In this document: piece after piece, positions 48,868 to 62,272 of the stretch
How the letters are laid out: the number at the start of each line of letters is the position of its first letter
Numbering within the stretch: position 1 is the first letter of the stretch
Origin: Ascidia mentula
Taxonomy: Eukaryota; Chordata; Ascidiacea; Phlebobranchia; Ascidiidae
Length of the DNA stretch: 64,000 bases
Direction: 5' to 3'
NCBI GenBank assembly: GCA_947561715.1
Contig: OX387197.1
Coordinates: 6,135,001-6,199,000 of the forward strand
The notes under the pieces: generated by a model
Database searches by the model: none
What the model saw: only the letters and a program-made list of their open reading frames with translations
What the model was told of the DNA's origin: nothing
Position numbers and translations under genes: made by a program

Positions 48868-51661
48868 CTAATCTTCTCGTGATTGTCTTTTTTCAACATA
48901 AATCGGTTCAACCAACACTGATCTGGAGGAGCGAATAAGAACCTGAGGAGAATGTAAAACATACTAATTACACTGCGCGGCAATAAATTCGACGACAATA
49001 GCAGTAATGTATCCTGTTTTACTTAAGTCGCAGCGATGTGAGCTCAGTATATTTATAAGTATTTCATATAACTATGGAACACAACTCACGGCATTGCAAA
49101 TCTTTAGTACAAACATTATAGCGCCCACATCGCTGATGTGAAATTCATTTGTAAACGTTCATATTCACATAATCTATCTTAGGTATAAAGAGAGGTTATC
49201 TTAGGTATAAGAGAGGTTATAGTTTCGTATAAATTATTTGACTTTTGACAATCAAGACTTGTCCATACAGCTGAAAGCATTAATAAAACACTAGTGTTTC
49301 TTAAATGCTACTTGCATGTAATAAACAGCAGCGAAGGCCGCTCCACTGAGATCAGCCAACCAAAAGACCCAGTGACCATTCCATGCCGGCCCACCGACAA
49401 CAACGGCCGGTCCAATAACTCGGGATGGACTGATACCAACAACTCCAACCCACTTTCTGCGATTAAGAGTTAACATTAGAATTTTATTCGAAAAACATAA
49501 AATAGAATTGCATGCTGTTCGTAAACAAACGAATGCCAAACATGTTTCAAAACTCTACGACCAACAATTATCACTTTAGGGCAGGTGTTTCCCAACCGGT
49601 GGTACGCGTACCACTAGTGGTACGCGAGCTTTCCTTGATTTGCGCATACAATTCGAATTGAAAAATCGTAAGTGACCTTAAAATATTTGTTACTTCATCC
49701 CTTAGCTTACTTTGTAACACTCAACTGGGAAATTGTTTTACCTGCAAGTGGTACGCAACCACAAAAAGGTTGGGAATCACTGCTTTAGAGAAAGTAACTC
49801 ACGCAGACAAACAACTTTGAAAAACCGACATTCCAATTGCAAGAATACCCGTCTGTTGCTGATAATCCGGGTTAGTACAAGTTGTCAGTATGCAAAACAA
49901 TAGGAGTGCCGTGGCAATAAACTCGTTGAGAAAAACGGTTCCCGTGCTAACGTGTTGTGGTATCGCGATAATGGCCGGGTTTTGTCCAAGTATCGTCTGA
50001 AACGCATTGTCGATGATGGAAAGTTTATTGAAAAACTTAAAATTCTTTGGTTTACCAAAGCATTAGAAAACGTAATAAAACTATGTTGTGTGCCTTATAA
50101 AATTAACCTTTCTAATACCATCAAAAATAAATATATATCTGATACCTTGGCCGTTGCTGCTGCAACAATGGAACCGAGACATTGACATATCACGTATGGT
50201 ATAAACATGATCGGTTTAAGAACGCCAGCCACCATCAAGCCCAAGGATGCAGCGGGATTGATGTGCGCCCCACTGTAATTACAAACATTTATTGTGTATA
50301 AGCTGCAGACAGATGGCCACTGTTTCGACCTAAAAGGTCTCATCAGTGCAGCTGGTGTGACTATAAGACGAACTTTCCTGACCAAACGGCCACCTTTGTG
50401 GTGACTATACAATCACTGTCATCCGTTGGGCACCAAACTAGGTGCAACCAAAACGGAGAAAACAAGGTGGAAACACTATGGCCAAGCAAAGCTCAACCAA
50501 TAGTGCCGTCAGGCCCCGTGTCACAATAATCATATGATAAGCAATGTGGAGCCAATAATATGAATTGTGTATAAGCTGCAGACAGATGGCCACTGACGGC
50601 ACTATTGGTTGAGCTTTGCTTGGCCATAGTGTTTCCACCATGTTTTCTCCGTTTTGGTTGCACCTAGTTTGGTGCCCAACGGATGACAGTGATTGTATAG
50701 TCACCACAAAGTGGAAGTCTTTGCTTGGCCGTTTGGTCTGCAAAGTTCGTCTTATAGTCACACTAGCTGCACTGATGAGACCTTTTAGGTCGAAACAGTG
50801 GCCATCTGTCTGCAGCTTATACACAATTCATATTAATGATTCCACATTGCATACAAACATTTATATTTTCCGCAAAAAGTGTTCCACAATACAGGAAAGT
50901 TTAGAACATTTTTCGTATTTTTTTTGTTTGTCTTACCTTATTTTAAAGAACACGGCAATTGATACCCACACTGACAAGCCAGCTTGAAAGGCTGGCATAA
51001 AGATTTGAAGAAGATAGTCATCATCTGCGGAGGAGACGTGGGCAATGGATGTTGAACTAAGAAAAATGTAAAATTTTTACATATATTTTGTCGTCATATT
51101 TTCATATATCATTATCTGTTACGTGTGATATTTATGATAGCTCTTGGGTGTGGTCAAGTGAATGAATGCGTATATAGTAACGAGAAGGACTTGCTGTGTG
51201 AAGCTCTAACATTTTATCGTTTTTACGGTTTTAATAAAGGCATCCACCCTATTGGTTTGAAGCAGGTCCCACGAGCCTTGAGGAATACAACTGTTTCAAA
51301 ATCATAGATAGGCAAAGTTTCCTATCTTCTCGTGAAGAGTAAAGATAAAATGTGGTTTGTGGAAGGCAACTCTACAAACTGATAATTCTTTCAAAATGTT
51401 GTGCTACATTTTGATAAATTTCGACGCTTTGTTTGTGCCCATATGTGCTTGTTGCAAGTGGTTTGAAACATCCATCTGAGTGTTCATAAAAAAGCAAGCA
51501 CAAAGTGTTAGTACTTACGTTGCGTTTCCATCTTTCGCATTGGAACCATCGCCGTAAGGCTTCATCGCCATACTTCCCCAAAACGTTACCATGAATTGAG
51601 ACGTGAATTCGGTCAACAAAGGAACGACATAAGTAAAATAGTTGCTTCTTGATTTTGCCAT
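48868..51661 (-). CDS. Aquaporin, AQP8-like, with altered second NPA motif
   Basis: Six exons (minus): 51661-51519, 51056-50937, 50272-50146, 49996-49803, 49456-49312, 48942-48868. They total 804 nt, or 267 aa, close to the 261 aa of human AQP8. The protein should be a six-helix membrane channel for water and perhaps ammonia, H2O2 or other small solutes. The first half-helix motif is canonical: the exon joint gives S+GAHINPAAS. The second reads GISPSRVIGPAVV, so NPA is replaced by SPS, while the following Arg of the selectivity filter is kept. Similarity to AQP8 is clearest in the order SGAHINPA, PYVICQCLGS, NGHWVFWLADLSGA and the short LIR-type C-terminus. An extra NPA string in exon 4 (LGQNPAII) lies before helix 4 and is probably not part of the pore. 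Assignment to the AQP8 clade is by eye and not certain. Confidence 0.85.
49582..49782. mobile_element. hAT-like MITE in aquaporin intron
   Basis: The ends are CAGGTGTTTCCCAACC and GGTTGGGAATCACTG, inverted with small differences. The flanking 8-bp sequences are CTTTAGGG and CTTTAGAG (7 of 8 identical). The interior holds a palindromic GTGGTACGCGTACCAC motif. It is non-coding and non-autonomous. It is related by its ends to the element at 28021, but the interior differs. Confidence 0.75.
50293..50851. mobile_element. Large foldback/MITE composite in aquaporin intron
   Basis: Two long arms, 50293-50509 and 50593-50828, are near-perfect inverted repeats of over 200 bp. Both outer ends carry TGTGTATAAGCTGCAGACAG or its complement. 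The inner boundary holds another direct copy of that end (about 50570-50593), preceded by GCAATGTGGAGCCAATAATA. The complement of that, diverged, closes the right side at about 50851. This is best read as one full MITE (about 50546-50851) next to a second, inverted copy that lacks its left tip. Shorter relatives are at 3807-3906 and 37443-37603. Confidence 0.8.
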
Positions 51662-53876
51662 TATTGCCGAAATGTTGTTTTCAATGTTGTTCCTGCTGTT
51701 TACGTGAAATTAAAAACAGCCTTTACCCTGCAGCGCACCTATAAGCTAATCTGCAAACCACTTAGCAAAGTCACGTTTTGCTACAATGTTAAATACTTGC
51801 ATTCATTTATTGCTGAGAAGGTGCCACACAACCATGGAATAAAAGTAATAAAACCAATAAAGCACAAAGCGTTTCATTGGGCGTTCCGTAAACTTTAGGA
51901 GCTTTGTACTTGTTTAAACCCAACCGCAGTGCATGGGTGTTGCGTCACAAATATTGTCACAGTACTCGACAGAGTGTCGGCATTAAGTGTCAAAACCATT
52001 GCAAACGTGACTACGACTTTTATGTGAAAATGTTTGACATATTGTTTGACTGTCTTACAAGATTGTGTAACACGTACCACACTCACAGCAAAGCGGGAAG
52101 GCGTTTTTCCACATTAGTTATCTATTTACGTCCATTATTTTCACATAATTAACAACTTAAACGCGATTTCCAGTTGTGAAAATAAAGGGTTCCTCGTTAA
52201 TACACAAACTATACAAACGCTATCCACTTGATCTAAATCTATCTCTACTACTTGCAAGTTTGCAATGCACTGAAGCAAACTTCACTGTGCGTACACTTAT
52301 TCCAATAATGAGATGTTTAAGGTGCTCAAAGTTCATCTCCCTAATCATTAACGATTGTAGATGTGGAAACATTTTGTTTTATGAGCAGAAATTACTGGGC
52401 CCTAATTTACTCAAGCTGTAAATCTGCGCATTTCGTCTTATTATTAGACATTTAGTGAACAGCAATTCGAATGAAACGACTAAAAAACTTCTCAGGCATG
52501 CATAATGACCATCCATCGCGTTTAGGGGCAAAAGGTTTTAAACATGACAGTTAAATGTTGTATTTTGTGTGACTAATAGTGAACTGTTTGCGATACCTAA
52601 AATTCGTCGTGCGATTCGAATAAAGATGCTTTAGGGATGCTTTGCGTGAAATAAAGCATTACGTATTGTTTTGATTGCTTGTGCAGTTGAGGCTGCTGTG
52701 AAAGTTTCCAAACACTTAATAATATCGCAAAATAAACTCTTTTTCTTAAAGACCACAGTAATTTGATTTTGGTCGGGCATCAATTTCAGAAATTACACGG
52801 ACAGTTGCGTAATAGTGTAAAAAGTTTTGAGTGGTGTTTTTATGGTTACGCTTGATTGAATTTTTGCCGTTGAGGCATGACAGCTCAAAAACAGGCGAGG
52901 TGCCAAGTTCTACAATTTCACGCACAAGCGTCTGGTTCGGTGTGGTTGTCGGTTTTCATTCATTTACGATTCATTTACGATATATCGCGTTCATTTTGTG
53001 TAAACAGGCCGATTGAGAATTACAACGCACAATTTATAAGCTACTTCTACCTCTTCATTCGCGTTGTAGCGGTAATATTGCAAGCACACTGGTTTTCTAT
53101 TTAATATAATTTACTTCATGATATGCAGATGATCAAAGTGTTACAAAATGCCACGCCTGCAAAGAATTTACTCTTCAAACCTTTTACGGCCTTATTAAAT
53201 ATTTGCGTATCATAGTGTACGTTTGTTACGATCAGATGCTCATGTTGCTCTCTTTCCCAAAGAGCAGACTATGGTGTGTAGTCTTTCTGGAATTTATGTG
53301 GCCGTGCATTTCAATTTAGTTGGAGCGCAAGTATAAGATCTACTTCCAAATCGCTGTAATGGTGATCAGCATGGTTGCTTACTGTACGTTATACCGAGCA
53401 TGATTAATTCAAAAGATCCTTGACGCATTGCAGCTTTTTTTAGACGTCGCTGAACATTTGCACCGAAAAGAACGAGGTAATGAATAGCAGATGGGTGGTT
53501 CTGAAAGAAACCCGATTTTTATTCTATAGTTTTATTGATTTACTGTTAACAACAGCGTCTGTTTTTTAGAATTTATTCACTCTAAAACCAAATGAACTTG
53601 TAGACAACTTTGAATCACGAGAGAGTCGATTCCGATTCACAGGCTTGTTAATCCACCGCTTAACTAATTTTGAAACTTGTGAAATTTTAAACCGACTGTC
53701 GAACATGATACAAGCTCCTATATAAACCTTACTCACACAAAAGATAAAATTCATATTCTTGTGTCGACGAAATCATTTACTAATTTGCAATAATTATTAT
53801 CAGACAAATAAATAAATGACCTAGCGAAAAGCGAAAAAATACTATCAATTGTAATGTAAATTATTTCAGACAAACA
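51662..53876. other. Intergenic, no gene seen
   Basis: This is the 5' flank of the aquaporin and the 3' flank of the methyltransferase gene. Short ORFs only; no domain, repeat or RNA gene was recognised. Confidence 0.5.
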
Positions 53877-55999
53877 TTAAACTCTTTGATAAAACAGAAC
53901 TCGTTCGTAGTCAATGCTACAGGCATGTCGTCCGTCCTCCTTTGAAACATCGACTTGATCCTACAAGAATAACACCGACTTAATGCTTAACAGAAAATTT
54001 TTTTTTCGAACTGCAGATTGAATTTCTAAACTAAAGTTTAAAAAAACTTGTGTCTTTGAAATGAACCAAGTTTCAAAGAGTTGCTTTTCACTAATTTAAA
54101 AATTCAACATTGTGTTTAAATTCCAGATAAAGTTATGTAATAGATGACGTCTACACATGGTTGTACTTTGAAGTACAGGATTTCTATCATTTAAAAATGC
54201 AAGCTTATTGGGCAAAAGTATGGCAGAGCAGATTAACGTAAAGAATATAACGCAGATTATTAGGTATTATTACGTCACTGCCTACCTCTTTAACAAGTGT
54301 GCATTTTCCTTTAAGTCTGTTCATCGTTTTAAGAACCGAATCTTTGTATTCTACGTCAGATCCCGGATTTTTGTAGTTACTCACATTAATTGCTAGAATC
54401 CCGTCTGACACCAACATGTTAACCAACATCTGTTGGAAATAAAAATATATTTTCCTAATATATTTCAAAATTGCAACAAATATTCTGATAACAAACAAAC
54501 TGGTCCCGTTGAAAACGTTGACATGTTTTATTTATGATGATGGCATAGCTTTTTGCAGAAAAGTTTAAATAAATAAAACATGCCAATGTTTTGAGCACTG
54601 TGGGCCATTCGGTTTATTATCAGAATTATCAGTAAATCCATTATTAGTGTTCGTAAGTTTGCAGCAGACATTTCATACAAAAACACAGAAGTAAAAATAG
54701 CATTCCAGAAACGTACATCAGTTTATAACCACTCACAACGACAAACACACATAAACTTTACACATGTATTGTTCCTGTTGTAGTTTATGCCAGTGGTTCA
54801 CAACCTTTTTATACTTAGGTTGACCGGAAATTCAAAGAAACTTCAGTTTCGGGTAAAGCTACGCGTAATATATCAAAGTAAAATCTCGTGTTAGCGGAAC
54901 AAGGGAATTTGTTTCAATGCGTGCAAAGGGCTATGTTAGCGTGTTCATGCCAGACGCCCACAGAAATGTAACATATTGTCTTACCTCGAGGCATTCGTGA
55001 GGTAAATGACCGAAGCTGAGTCCACCTGTACATGTTATTAAATCGTAATGGGACTTGTCCGTTGAAATCGGATCGTCTTCAGTGATTAGTTGACAGTGAA
55101 GCGTTCTGTTTTTAAAATTTTTGTCACGAAATTCCTCCTGATTTAAACAGCTTTGACACTAATAGTCGTGGTACAACTAAAAAAAGGAATTTTCTACACG
55201 GTTTTGCTAATAGTTATTCTACGTAATTATGCGCTATGCTAAAAAGCAGAATGGCCACATAGTGAATGTATTATTGCTAACTATGTTTTAATTGCTACTA
55301 TTGTCCTAGCTACATCGATCATTACATGGCGGTGGCATTCCCTTGCAATTCTTCTTACCTGTAAACGTTTTTGCGTGACGCCACATTCAGTAGTTCCTGG
55401 CACCCGTCAACGCCATCAATTGCTCCTAACCACCCAGCTCGACGTAGGGCTTCCCCGCATAAACCGCTGCCTGCATTGAGAAGGAGTTTACCGTGTGACG
55501 CATAGTAAAAACATTATAGACAAGGGTCGGACACTCAATGATTTCCGCAGCATACAGGCATAGCCTACTTGCGCGCACACACACTGTGTTTCTTCCTTCC
55601 GTTCCTTTGCGGTATGTTGGCGATGCGTATGTGGTATGACAAATGGCACAAAACAGGAGAACCTCGAGAAAGCTTGCTTTGTAACTACTTGGCATATTAG
55701 ATTTACCCAACAAACGCCAACATACCGGGAAAGATCAGTTCAGAAACTGATGTAGCTATATTTCTGTTTAGACAAAACCAACCTGCACATACGTCCAGGG
55801 CACAAAGGTCTTTCGTGCTTTTTCCAGCATAGTATTCCTCTACCATCTCTGACAGTTTGTTTGTGGAAATGGAGCCAACTTCCATAAAACCATTGTCATA
55901 CTGAGCTGCAACCTCATTATAAACTGCTTGGTTCACCTGGGCTGATTCGGTTAATTTCCCGTACATTTGGCATATGACCGGCTTACTGTGATTGTCCAT
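53877..55999 (-). CDS. METTL27-like SAM-dependent methyltransferase, complete copy
   Basis: Five exons (minus): 55999-55783, 55470-55359, 55150-54985, 54429-54286, 53960-53877. They total 723 nt, or 240 aa, with all phases consistent. The class I methyltransferase core is visible. Motif I, ALDVCAGSGLCGEALRR, spans exons 1-2. It is followed by acidic residues in AIDGVDGC, then DLITCTGGLSFGHLP (motif IV/post-loop), and SDGILAINVSNY, which takes the place of the usual KPGG strand. The start MDNHSKP was chosen because it opens exon 1 and is preceded by no other in-frame Met. Length and core order resemble METTL27 (WBSCR27), whose substrate is not established. This is the only one of four tandem copies that keeps the complete exon 4 and the last exon (DQVDVSKEDG... 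to the stop at 53877). Confidence 0.83.
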
Positions 56000-56433
56000 T
56001 GTTCTCTATGTTTAAGTGCCTGAAGAATGGAACAGGTTAGTCCACGTATTGCCTCTTACATAACACCCGATGCTTCGGGGCATTTTACTTACTCACTCAC
56101 TTCGACCTCGACAAATGGGCCGCGAGCGAGTTGTAATTTTTGAGGCCAACCAGGCATAAAAGTGGCCTTACAAACCTCTGCTAATGTTGGTTAGATCATG
56201 TACGCGTCTGAATGTAAGTGCTGCGCAAAGTCGACAAATTGCGAAATAAATCTTTTGTAACCAATATTTTTTTCAAGCCAACATCCAAAACGACCAACAT
56301 CCAAAACGAAATATACCAGCAGTTGCAAAGCTTCGCCTTTCAAGTGGTAAACTGAAATGGGCACTAAACCTTTGTCTGAATGAGACAACAGATATATTCT
56401 TTGTGGCAAAGAAATAGCAAAAAAAAAAAAAAA

Positions 56434-58090
56434 TTTGTATTCTACGTCAGATCCCGGATTTTTGTAGTTACTCACATTAATTGCTAGAATCCCGTCTGAC
56501 ACCAACATGTTAACCAACATCTGTTGGAAATAAAAATATATTTTCCTAATATATTTCAAAATTGCAACAAATATTCTGATAACAAACAAACTGGTCCCGT
56601 TGAAAACGTTGACATGTTTTATTTATGATGATGGCATAGCTTTTTGCAGAAAAGTTTAAATAAATAAAACATGCCAATGTTTTGAGCACTGTGGGCCATT
56701 CGGTTTATTATCAGAATTATCAGTAAATCCATTATTAGTGTTCGTAAGTTTGCAGCAGACATTTCATACAAAAACACAGAAGTAAAAATAGCATTCCAGA
56801 AACGTACATCAGTTTATAACCACTCACAACGACAAACACACATAAACTTTACACATGTATTGTTCCTGTTGTAGTTTATGCCAGTGGTTCACAACCTTTT
56901 TATACTTAGGTTGACCGGAAATTCAAAGAAACTTCAGTTTCGGGTAAAGCTACGCGTAATATATCAAAGTAAAATCTCGTGTTAGCGGAACAAGGGAATT
57001 TGTTTCAATGCGTGCAAAGGGCTATGTTAGCGTGTTCATGCCAGACGCCCACAGAAATGTAACATATTGTCTTACCTCGAGGCATTCGTGAGGTAAATGA
57101 CCGAAGCTGAGTCCACCTGTACATGTTATTAAATCGTAATGGGACTTGTCCGTTGAAATCGGATCGTCTTCAGTGATTAGTTGACAGTGAAGCGTTCTGT
57201 TTTTAAAATTTTTGTCACGAAATTCCTCCTGATTTAAACAGCTTTGACACTAATAGTCGTGGTACAACTAAAAAAAGGAATTTTCTACACGGTTTTGCTA
57301 ATAGTTATTCTACGTAATTATGCGCTATGCTAAAAAGCAGAATGGCCACATAGTGAATGTATTATTGCTAACTATGTTTTAATTGCTACTATTGTCCTAG
57401 CTACATCGATCATTACATGGCGGTGGCATTCCCTTGCAATTCTTCTTACCTGTAAACGTTTTTGCGTGACGCCACATTCAGTAGTTCCTGGCACCCGTCA
57501 ACGCCATCAATTGCTCCTAACCACCCAGCTCGACGTAGGGCTTCCCCGCATAAACCGCTGCCTGCATTGAGAAGGAGTTTACCGTGTGACGCATAGTAAA
57601 AACATTATAGACAAGGGTCGGACACTCAATGATTTCCGCAGCATACAGGCATAGCCTACTTGCGCGCACACACACTGTGTTTCTTCCTTCCGTTCCTTTG
57701 CGGTATGTTGGCGATGCGTATGTGGTATGACAAATGGCACAAAACAGGAGAACCTCGAGAAAGCTTGCTTTGTAACTACTTGGCATATTAGATTTACCCA
57801 ACAAACGCCAACATACCGGGAAAGATCAGTTCAGAAACTGATGTAGCTATATTTCTGTTTAGACAAAACCAACCTGCACATACGTCCAGGGCACAAAGGT
57901 CTTTCGTGCTTTTTCCAGCATAGTATTCCTCTACCATCTCTGACAGTTTGTTTGTGGAAATGGAGCCAACTTCCATAAAACCATTGTCATACTGAGCTGC
58001 AACCTCATTATAAACTGCTTGGTTCACCTGGGCTGATTCGGTTAATTTCCCGTACATTTGGCATATGACCGGCTTACTGTGATTGTCCAT
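56434..58090 (-). pseudogene. Methyltransferase copy 2, 3'-truncated
   Basis: Exons 58090-57874, 57561-57450 and 57241-57076 are intact, and exon 4 starts at 56520. Exon 4 is cut after DVEYK by the array junction and runs on through the poly(A) tract (read as Phe) into the next unit's upstream flank, up to a stop at 56191. The last exon is missing. If expressed, it would keep motif I but have a chimeric C-terminus. Confidence 0.75.
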
Positions 58091-58524
58091 TGTTCTCTAT
58101 GTTTAAGTGCCTGAAGAATGGAACAGGTTAGTCCACGTATTGCCTCTTACATAACACCCGATGCTTCGGGGCATTTTACTTACTCACTCACTTCGACCTC
58201 GACAAATGGGCCGCGAGCGAGTTGTAATTTTTGAGGCCAACCAGGCATAAAAGTGGCCTTACAAACCTCTGCTAATGTTGGTTAGATCATGTACGCGTCT
58301 GAATGTAAGTGCTGCGCAAAGTCGACAAATTGCGAAATAAATCTTTTGTAACCAATATTTTTTTCAAGCCAACATCCAAAACGACCAACATCCAAAACGA
58401 AATATACCAGCAGTTGCAAAGCTTCGCCTTTCAAGTGGTAAACTGAAATGGGCACTAAACCTTTGTCTGAATGAGACAACAGATATATTCTTTGTGGCAA
58501 AGAAATAGCAAAAAAAAAAAAAAA

Positions 58525-60181
58525 TTTGTATTCTACGTCAGATCCCGGATTTTTGTAGTTACTCACATTAATTGCTAGAATCCCGTCTGACACCAACATG
58601 TTAACCAACATCTGTTGGAAATAAAAATATATTTTCCTAATATATTTCAAAATTGCAACAAATATTCTGATAACAAACAAACTGGTCCCGTTGAAAACGT
58701 TGACATGTTTTATTTATGATGATGGCATAGCTTTTTGCAGAAAAGTTTAAATAAATAAAACATGCCAATGTTTTGAGCACTGTGGGCCATTCGGTTTATT
58801 ATCAGAATTATCAGTAAATCCATTATTAGTGTTCGTAAGTTTGCAGCAGACATTTCATACAAAAACACAGAAGTAAAAATAGCATTCCAGAAACGTACAT
58901 CAGTTTATAACCACTCACAACGACAAACACACATAAACTTTACACATGTATTGTTCCTGTTGTAGTTTATGCCAGTGGTTCACAACCTTTTTATACTTAG
59001 GTTGACCGGAAATTCAAAGAAACTTCAGTTTCGGGTAAAGCTACGCGTAATATATCAAAGTAAAATCTCGTGTTAGCGGAACAAGGGAATTTGTTTCAAT
59101 GCGTGCAAAGGGCTATGTTAGCGTGTTCATGCCAGACGCCCACAGAAATGTAACATATTGTCTTACCTCGAGGCATTCGTGAGGTAAATGACCGAAGCTG
59201 AGTCCACCTGTACATGTTATTAAATCGTAATGGGACTTGTCCGTTGAAATCGGATCGTCTTCAGTGATTAGTTGACAGTGAAGCGTTCTGTTTTTAAAAT
59301 TTTTGTCACGAAATTCCTCCTGATTTAAACAGCTTTGACACTAATAGTCGTGGTACAACTAAAAAAAGGAATTTTCTACACGGTTTTGCTAATAGTTATT
59401 CTACGTAATTATGCGCTATGCTAAAAAGCAGAATGGCCACATAGTGAATGTATTATTGCTAACTATGTTTTAATTGCTACTATTGTCCTAGCTACATCGA
59501 TCATTACATGGCGGTGGCATTCCCTTGCAATTCTTCTTACCTGTAAACGTTTTTGCGTGACGCCACATTCAGTAGTTCCTGGCACCCGTCAACGCCATCA
59601 ATTGCTCCTAACCACCCAGCTCGACGTAGGGCTTCCCCGCATAAACCGCTGCCTGCATTGAGAAGGAGTTTACCGTGTGACGCATAGTAAAAACATTATA
59701 GACAAGGGTCGGACACTCAATGATTTCCGCAGCATACAGGCATAGCCTACTTGCGCGCACACACACTGTGTTTCTTCCTTCCGTTCCTTTGCGGTATGTT
59801 GGCGATGCGTATGTGGTATGACAAATGGCACAAAACAGGAGAACCTCGAGAAAGCTTGCTTTGTAACTACTTGGCATATTAGATTTACCCAACAAACGCC
59901 AACATACCGGGAAAGATCAGTTCAGAAACTGATGTAGCTATATTTCTGTTTAGACAAAACCAACCTGCACATACGTCCAGGGCACAAAGGTCTTTCGTGC
60001 TTTTTCCAGCATAGTATTCCTCTACCATCTCTGACAGTTTGTTTGTGGAAATGGAGCCAACTTCCATAAAACCATTGTCATACTGAGCTGCAACCTCATT
60101 ATAAACTGCTTGGTTCACCTGGGCTGATTCGGTTAATTTCCCGTACATTTGGCATATGACCGGCTTACTGTGATTGTCCAT
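58525..60181 (-). pseudogene. Methyltransferase copy 3, 3'-truncated
   Basis: Same structure as copy 2: exons 60181-59965, 59652-59541, 59332-59167 and a truncated exon 4 from 58611, with a chimeric read-through to 58282. No difference from copy 2 was noticed. Confidence 0.75.
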
Positions 60182-60615
60182 TGTTCTCTATGTTTAAGTG
60201 CCTGAAGAATGGAACAGGTTAGTCCACGTATTGCCTCTTACATAACACCCGATGCTTCGGGGCATTTTACTTACTCACTCACTTCGACCTCGACAAATGG
60301 GCCGCGAGCGAGTTGTAATTTTTGAGGCCAACCAGGCATAAAAGTGGCCTTACAAACCTCTGCTAATGTTGGTTAGATCATGTACGCGTCTGAATGTAAG
60401 TGCTGCGCAAAGTCGACAAATTGCGAAATAAATCTTTTGTAACCAATATTTTTTTCAAGCCAACATCCAAAACGACCAACATCCAAAACGAAATATACCA
60501 GCAGTTGCAAAGCTTCGCCTTTCAAGTGGTAAACTGAAATGGGCACTAAACCTTTGTCTGAATGAGACAACAGATATATTCTTTGTGGCAAAGAAATAGC
60601 AAAAAAAAAAAAAAA

Positions 60616-62272
60616 TTTGTATTCTACGTCAGATCCCGGATTTTTGTAGTTACTCACATTAATTGCTAGAATCCCGTCTGACACCAACATGTTAACCAAC
60701 ATCTGTTGGAAATAAAAATATATTTTCCTAATATATTTCAAAATTGCAACAAATATTCTGATAACAAACAAACTGGTCCCGTTGAAAACGTTGACATGTT
60801 TTATTTATGATGATGGCATAGCTTTTTGCAGAAAAGTTTAAATAAATAAAACATGCCAATGTTTTGAGCACTGTGGGCCATTCGGTTTATTATCAGAATT
60901 ATCAGTAAATCCATTATTAGTGTTCGTAAGTTTGCAGCAGACATTTCATACAAAAACACAGAAGTAAAAATAGCATTCCAGAAACGTACATCAGTTTATA
61001 ACCACTCACAACGACAAACACACATAAACTTTACACATGTATTGTTCCTGTTGTAGTTTATGCCAGTGGTTCACAACCTTTTTATACTTAGGTTGACCGG
61101 AAATTCAAAGAAACTTCAGTTTCGGGTAAAGCTACGCGTAATATATCAAAGTAAAATCTCGTGTTAGCGGAACAAGGGAATTTGTTTCAATGCGTGCAAA
61201 GGGCTATGTTAGCGTGTTCATGCCAGACGCCCACAGAAATGTAACATATTGTCTTACCTCGAGGCATTCGTGAGGTAAATGACCGAAGCTGAGTCCACCT
61301 GTACATGTTATTAAATCGTAATGGGACTTGTCCGTTGAAATCGGATCGTCTTCAGTGATTAGTTGACAGTGAAGCGTTCTGTTTTTAAAATTTTTGTCAC
61401 GAAATTCCTCCTGATTTAAACAGCTTTGACACTAATAGTCGTGGTACAACTAAAAAAAGGAATTTTCTACACGGTTTTGCTAATAGTTATTCTACGTAAT
61501 TATGCGCTATGCTAAAAAGCAGAATGGCCACATAGTGAATGTATTATTGCTAACTATGTTTTAATTGCTACTATTGTCCTAGCTACATCGATCATTACAT
61601 GGCGGTGGCATTCCCTTGCAATTCTTCTTACCTGTAAACGTTTTTGCGTGACGCCACATTCAGTAGTTCCTGGCACCCGTCAACGCCATCAATTGCTCCT
61701 AACCACCCAGCTCGACGTAGGGCTTCCCCGCATAAACCGCTGCCTGCATTGAGAAGGAGTTTACCGTGTGACGCATAGTAAAAACATTATAGACAAGGGT
61801 CGGACACTCAATGATTTCCGCAGCATACAGGCATAGCCTACTTGCGCGCACACACACTGTGTTTCTTCCTTCCGTTCCTTTGCGGTATGTTGGCGATGCG
61901 TATGTGGTATGACAAATGGCACAAAACAGGAGAACCTCGAGAAAGCTTGCTTTGTAACTACTTGGCATATTAGATTTACCCAACAAACGCCAACATACCG
62001 GGAAAGATCAGTTCAGAAACTGATGTAGCTATATTTCTGTTTAGACAAAACCAACCTGCACATACGTCCAGGGCACAAAGGTCTTTCGTGCTTTTTCCAG
62101 CATAGTATTCCTCTACCATCTCTGACAGTTTGTTTGTGGAAATGGAGCCAACTTCCATAAAACCATTGTCATACTGAGCTGCAACCTCATTATAAACTGC
62201 TTGGTTCACCTGGGCTGATTCGGTTAATTTCCCGTACATTTGGCATATGACCGGCTTACTGTGATTGTCCAT
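60616..62272 (-). pseudogene. Methyltransferase copy 4, 3'-truncated, next to the original 5' flank
   Basis: Exons 62272-62056, 61743-61632, 61423-61258 and a truncated exon 4 from 60702, with read-through to 60373. Upstream of it the sequence passes at about 62698 into unique DNA, so this copy carries the ancestral upstream region, while copy 1 carries the ancestral 3' end. Confidence 0.75.

Noticed and set aside
49960-49990. NPA string in aquaporin exon 4 (LGQNPAII) as a possible second pore motif
   Set aside because: It lies in the loop before helix 4, not at the second half-helix, where SPS sits before the conserved R and HW..W block.
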